The position numbers were made by a program, and so were the translations under genes. Positions 62,566 to 64,000 of a DNA stretch of 64,000 nt are shown in pieces. The notes under the pieces are model-generated. The model saw only the letters and a list, made by a program, of their open reading frames with translations, was not told the DNA's origin and made no database searches. The stretch is from Enterovibrio sp. JCM 19048 (GTDB taxonomy: Bacteria; Pseudomonadota; Gammaproteobacteria; Enterobacterales; Vibrionaceae): positions 1 to 64,000 of the forward strand of contig BAXE01000019.1 in the NCBI GenBank assembly GCA_001310415.1, read 5' to 3'. The stretch's first letter is position 1. Each line of letters starts with the position of its first letter.

Positions 62566-63583
62566 ATGGCGACAATGAAAGACATCGCGAAGTTAGCCGG
62601 TGTTTCAACCTCAACCGTCAGCCATGTGATCAACAAAACGCGCTTTGTCAGTGACGAAATTGCAGAGCGCGTGAACAATGCTGCCAAAGAACTCAATTAC
62701 TACGCGCCCTCAGCGTTGGCGCGTAGCTTCAAGACCAACCGCACCAACACCATCGGCATGCTAATGACCACCTCCACTAACCCGTTTTTCGGCGAAGTGG
62801 TAAAAGGGGTCGAACGCTGCTGCTATCACGAAGGCTATAACCTGATCCTCTGCAATACCGAAGGGGACGTGAAACGCATGCGCGCTTCGGTGGAAACCCT
62901 GATGCAAAAGCGCGTCGACGGTTTCATCCTGATGTGTTCAACCTGGAATCAGAATACAGCGCAATCCTGGAACGCCTAGCCGATGTGCCTGTGGTGGTGA
63001 TGGACTGGGGCCCGATTTCATTCCCCTGCGACAAAATTCAGGACAACTCCCTGCGCGGCGGTTACCTGGCTACCAAGCACCTGATTGCTAATGGTCACCG
63101 TGATATCGGTTGCATTACAGGGCCGCTTTACAAGCATCAGGCGCAAATGCGCTATCAGGGTTTTAAGCGGGCAATGAAAGAAGCCAATCTGGAAATCCAT
63201 CCACATTGGGTGATTGAAGGGGACTTTGAGTGTGAGGGCGGTTATCTGGCCTTTGACAAATTCAAGCAGCACGGTTCTCTGCCTACAGCGGTGTTTGCCG
63301 GAAACGACATGATGGCGATGGGCTGATCAATGCCGCCCATGAGCAGGGTGTTTGTGTGCCGAGAGACCTGTCGGTAATGGGTTACGATGATATCCACGTC
63401 GCCCGCTATATGACCCCGTCACTGACCACGGTTCATCAGCCGAAATACCGTTTGGGCAAGGCCGCCGTTGACGCGCTGGTTGCCCGCATTGCGGATCGTG
63501 AGCGGGACTCACAGGTTGTAGAGCTTGAACCTACGGTGGTTGAGCGCGGTTCTGTTATCCCTTGCAAAGGGAATGACCAATGA
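62566..63583 (+). CDS. rbsR: LacI-family ribose repressor (frame breaks near 62945 and 63325)
   Basis: About 336 residues. DNA-binding head [20 protein letters not shown], hinge [20 protein letters not shown], then the sensor: [60 protein letters not shown] and [12 protein letters not shown]. The last quarter, [20 protein letters not shown] and [20 protein letters not shown], is in a third frame. These match RbsR. It should bind the two operators at 57441 and 57466 and release them on ribose. It starts 13 bases after rbsK and overlaps the patatin gene by 4 bases. Confidence 0.94.
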
Positions 63584-64000
63584 AACAGGTAGGCTCCCGT
63601 GCGTTGATTGTGGAAGGTGGCGCCATGCGTGGCGTTTTTTCATGTGGGGTACTCGACCATTTCCTTGAACAGGATTTCTCACCGTTCGACAGCTTTTGGG
63701 GCGTTTCCGCCGGTGCCAGCAATCTTGCTGCTTATCTGGCGAAAATGCCGGGGCGGAACCTGAAAATCTACCTCGACTACAGCCTGAGAAAAGAATTTCT
63801 CCGCCCAGGAAAGTTCCTTCGTGGCGGCGATTTGATGGATCTCGACTGGATGTGGAATATCACCCTGAAAGAGCTGGGCATTGATAAAAACGTGCTCAGC
63901 GCGGATCCAAGGCCATTTTTTCTTGGCGTGACAAGGCAAGACAATGGCAAACCGGAATACCATACCCCGGATGTCGATATGCTGGTGGAAACCATGAAAG
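63580..64000 (+). CDS. Patatin-like phospholipase, YjjU type (cut by the window end)
   Basis: The first 140 residues of a longer protein. It starts [20 protein letters not shown] with the oxyanion-hole glycines, then SCGVLDHFLEQDFSPFDSFW and the nucleophile elbow GVSAGASNLAAY (GxSxG). Further on, KIYLDYSLRKEFLRPGKFLR and GGDLMDLDWMW match YjjU-like patatins. It should be a lipid acyl hydrolase. The catalytic aspartate (DGG/DGA) would lie beyond the window. The start overlaps the rbsR stop (ATGA), so it is translated from the ribose transcript, an unexpected pairing. Confidence 0.85.
   Translation, partial: MKQVGSRALIVEGGAMRGVFSCGVLDHFLEQDFSPFDSFWGVSAGASNLAAYLAKMPGRNLKIYLDYSLRKEFLRPGKFLRGGDLMDLDWMWNITLKELGIDKNVLSADPRPFFLGVTRQDNGKPEYHTPDVDMLVETMK

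Overview
The window looks like chromosomal DNA of a marine gammaproteobacterium of the family Vibrionaceae; the Enterovibrio/Grimontia/Photobacterium side is my best guess. The evidence is the combination of a tna operon with a TnaC leader, ybiT, DUF3332 and DUF2986 proteins, a secreted thermolysin-type protease with a GlyGly-CTERM tail, a DUF2955/HlyD exporter pair, and RbsR and GntR operators matching the enteric/vibrio consensus. I see no rRNA, tRNA, CRISPR array, phage or insertion sequence.

Layout. 1-2.4 kb: DUF1428, cupin and SDR genes and a small secreted protein. 2.4-11.1 kb: a polyol operon on the minus strand (binding protein, two permeases, ATPase, mannitol/arabitol dehydrogenase, SDR polyol dehydrogenase, xylulokinase, AraC regulator). 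11.4-18.8 kb: MscS-like channel, M4 protease, codBA, DUF4136 lipoprotein. 19-28.9 kb: a LytS/LytTR two-component pair, two GGDEF proteins with altered active-site motifs, ybiT, an M48 protease and small envelope proteins. 29-38.7 kb: small exported proteins, a family-3 binding protein, an EEP-family phosphatase/nuclease, the proXWV betaine transporter and an OmpR-type two-component pair. 38.7-41.9 kb: tnaC-tnaA-tnaB. 42-48 kb: an exporter pair and a three-gene operon of a stand-alone amino-acid-type adenylation enzyme, a membrane flavoprotein-like protein and a crotonase. 48-54.4 kb: a gluconate operon (TRAP transporter, gntK, gnd, gntR) behind two GntR operators. 54.6-64 kb: NhaC antiporter, small proteins, then the ribose operon rbsDACB-K-R behind two RbsR operators, and a patatin gene cut by the window end.

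How it fits together. Three sugar systems converge on the pentose phosphate pathway: XylB yields xylulose-5-phosphate, Gnd yields ribulose-5-phosphate and RbsK yields ribose-5-phosphate. Four transport operons carry a perfect 8-9 bp GC-rich hairpin at the junction between the solute-binding-protein gene and the neighbouring transporter gene, which fits differential expression of the binding protein. Both LacI-family operator pairs are spaced exactly 23 bp.

Quality warning. About 38 of some 60 genes are interrupted by one or more frame changes, roughly 70 by my count, or about one per kilobase. They hit essential-looking and accessory genes alike, nearly always keep the conserved protein sequence on both sides, and where I could reconstruct them they are mostly single-base deletions. 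I read this as uncorrected sequencing or assembly error rather than gene decay. Broken genes are therefore given as one full-length CDS with the approximate position of each break.
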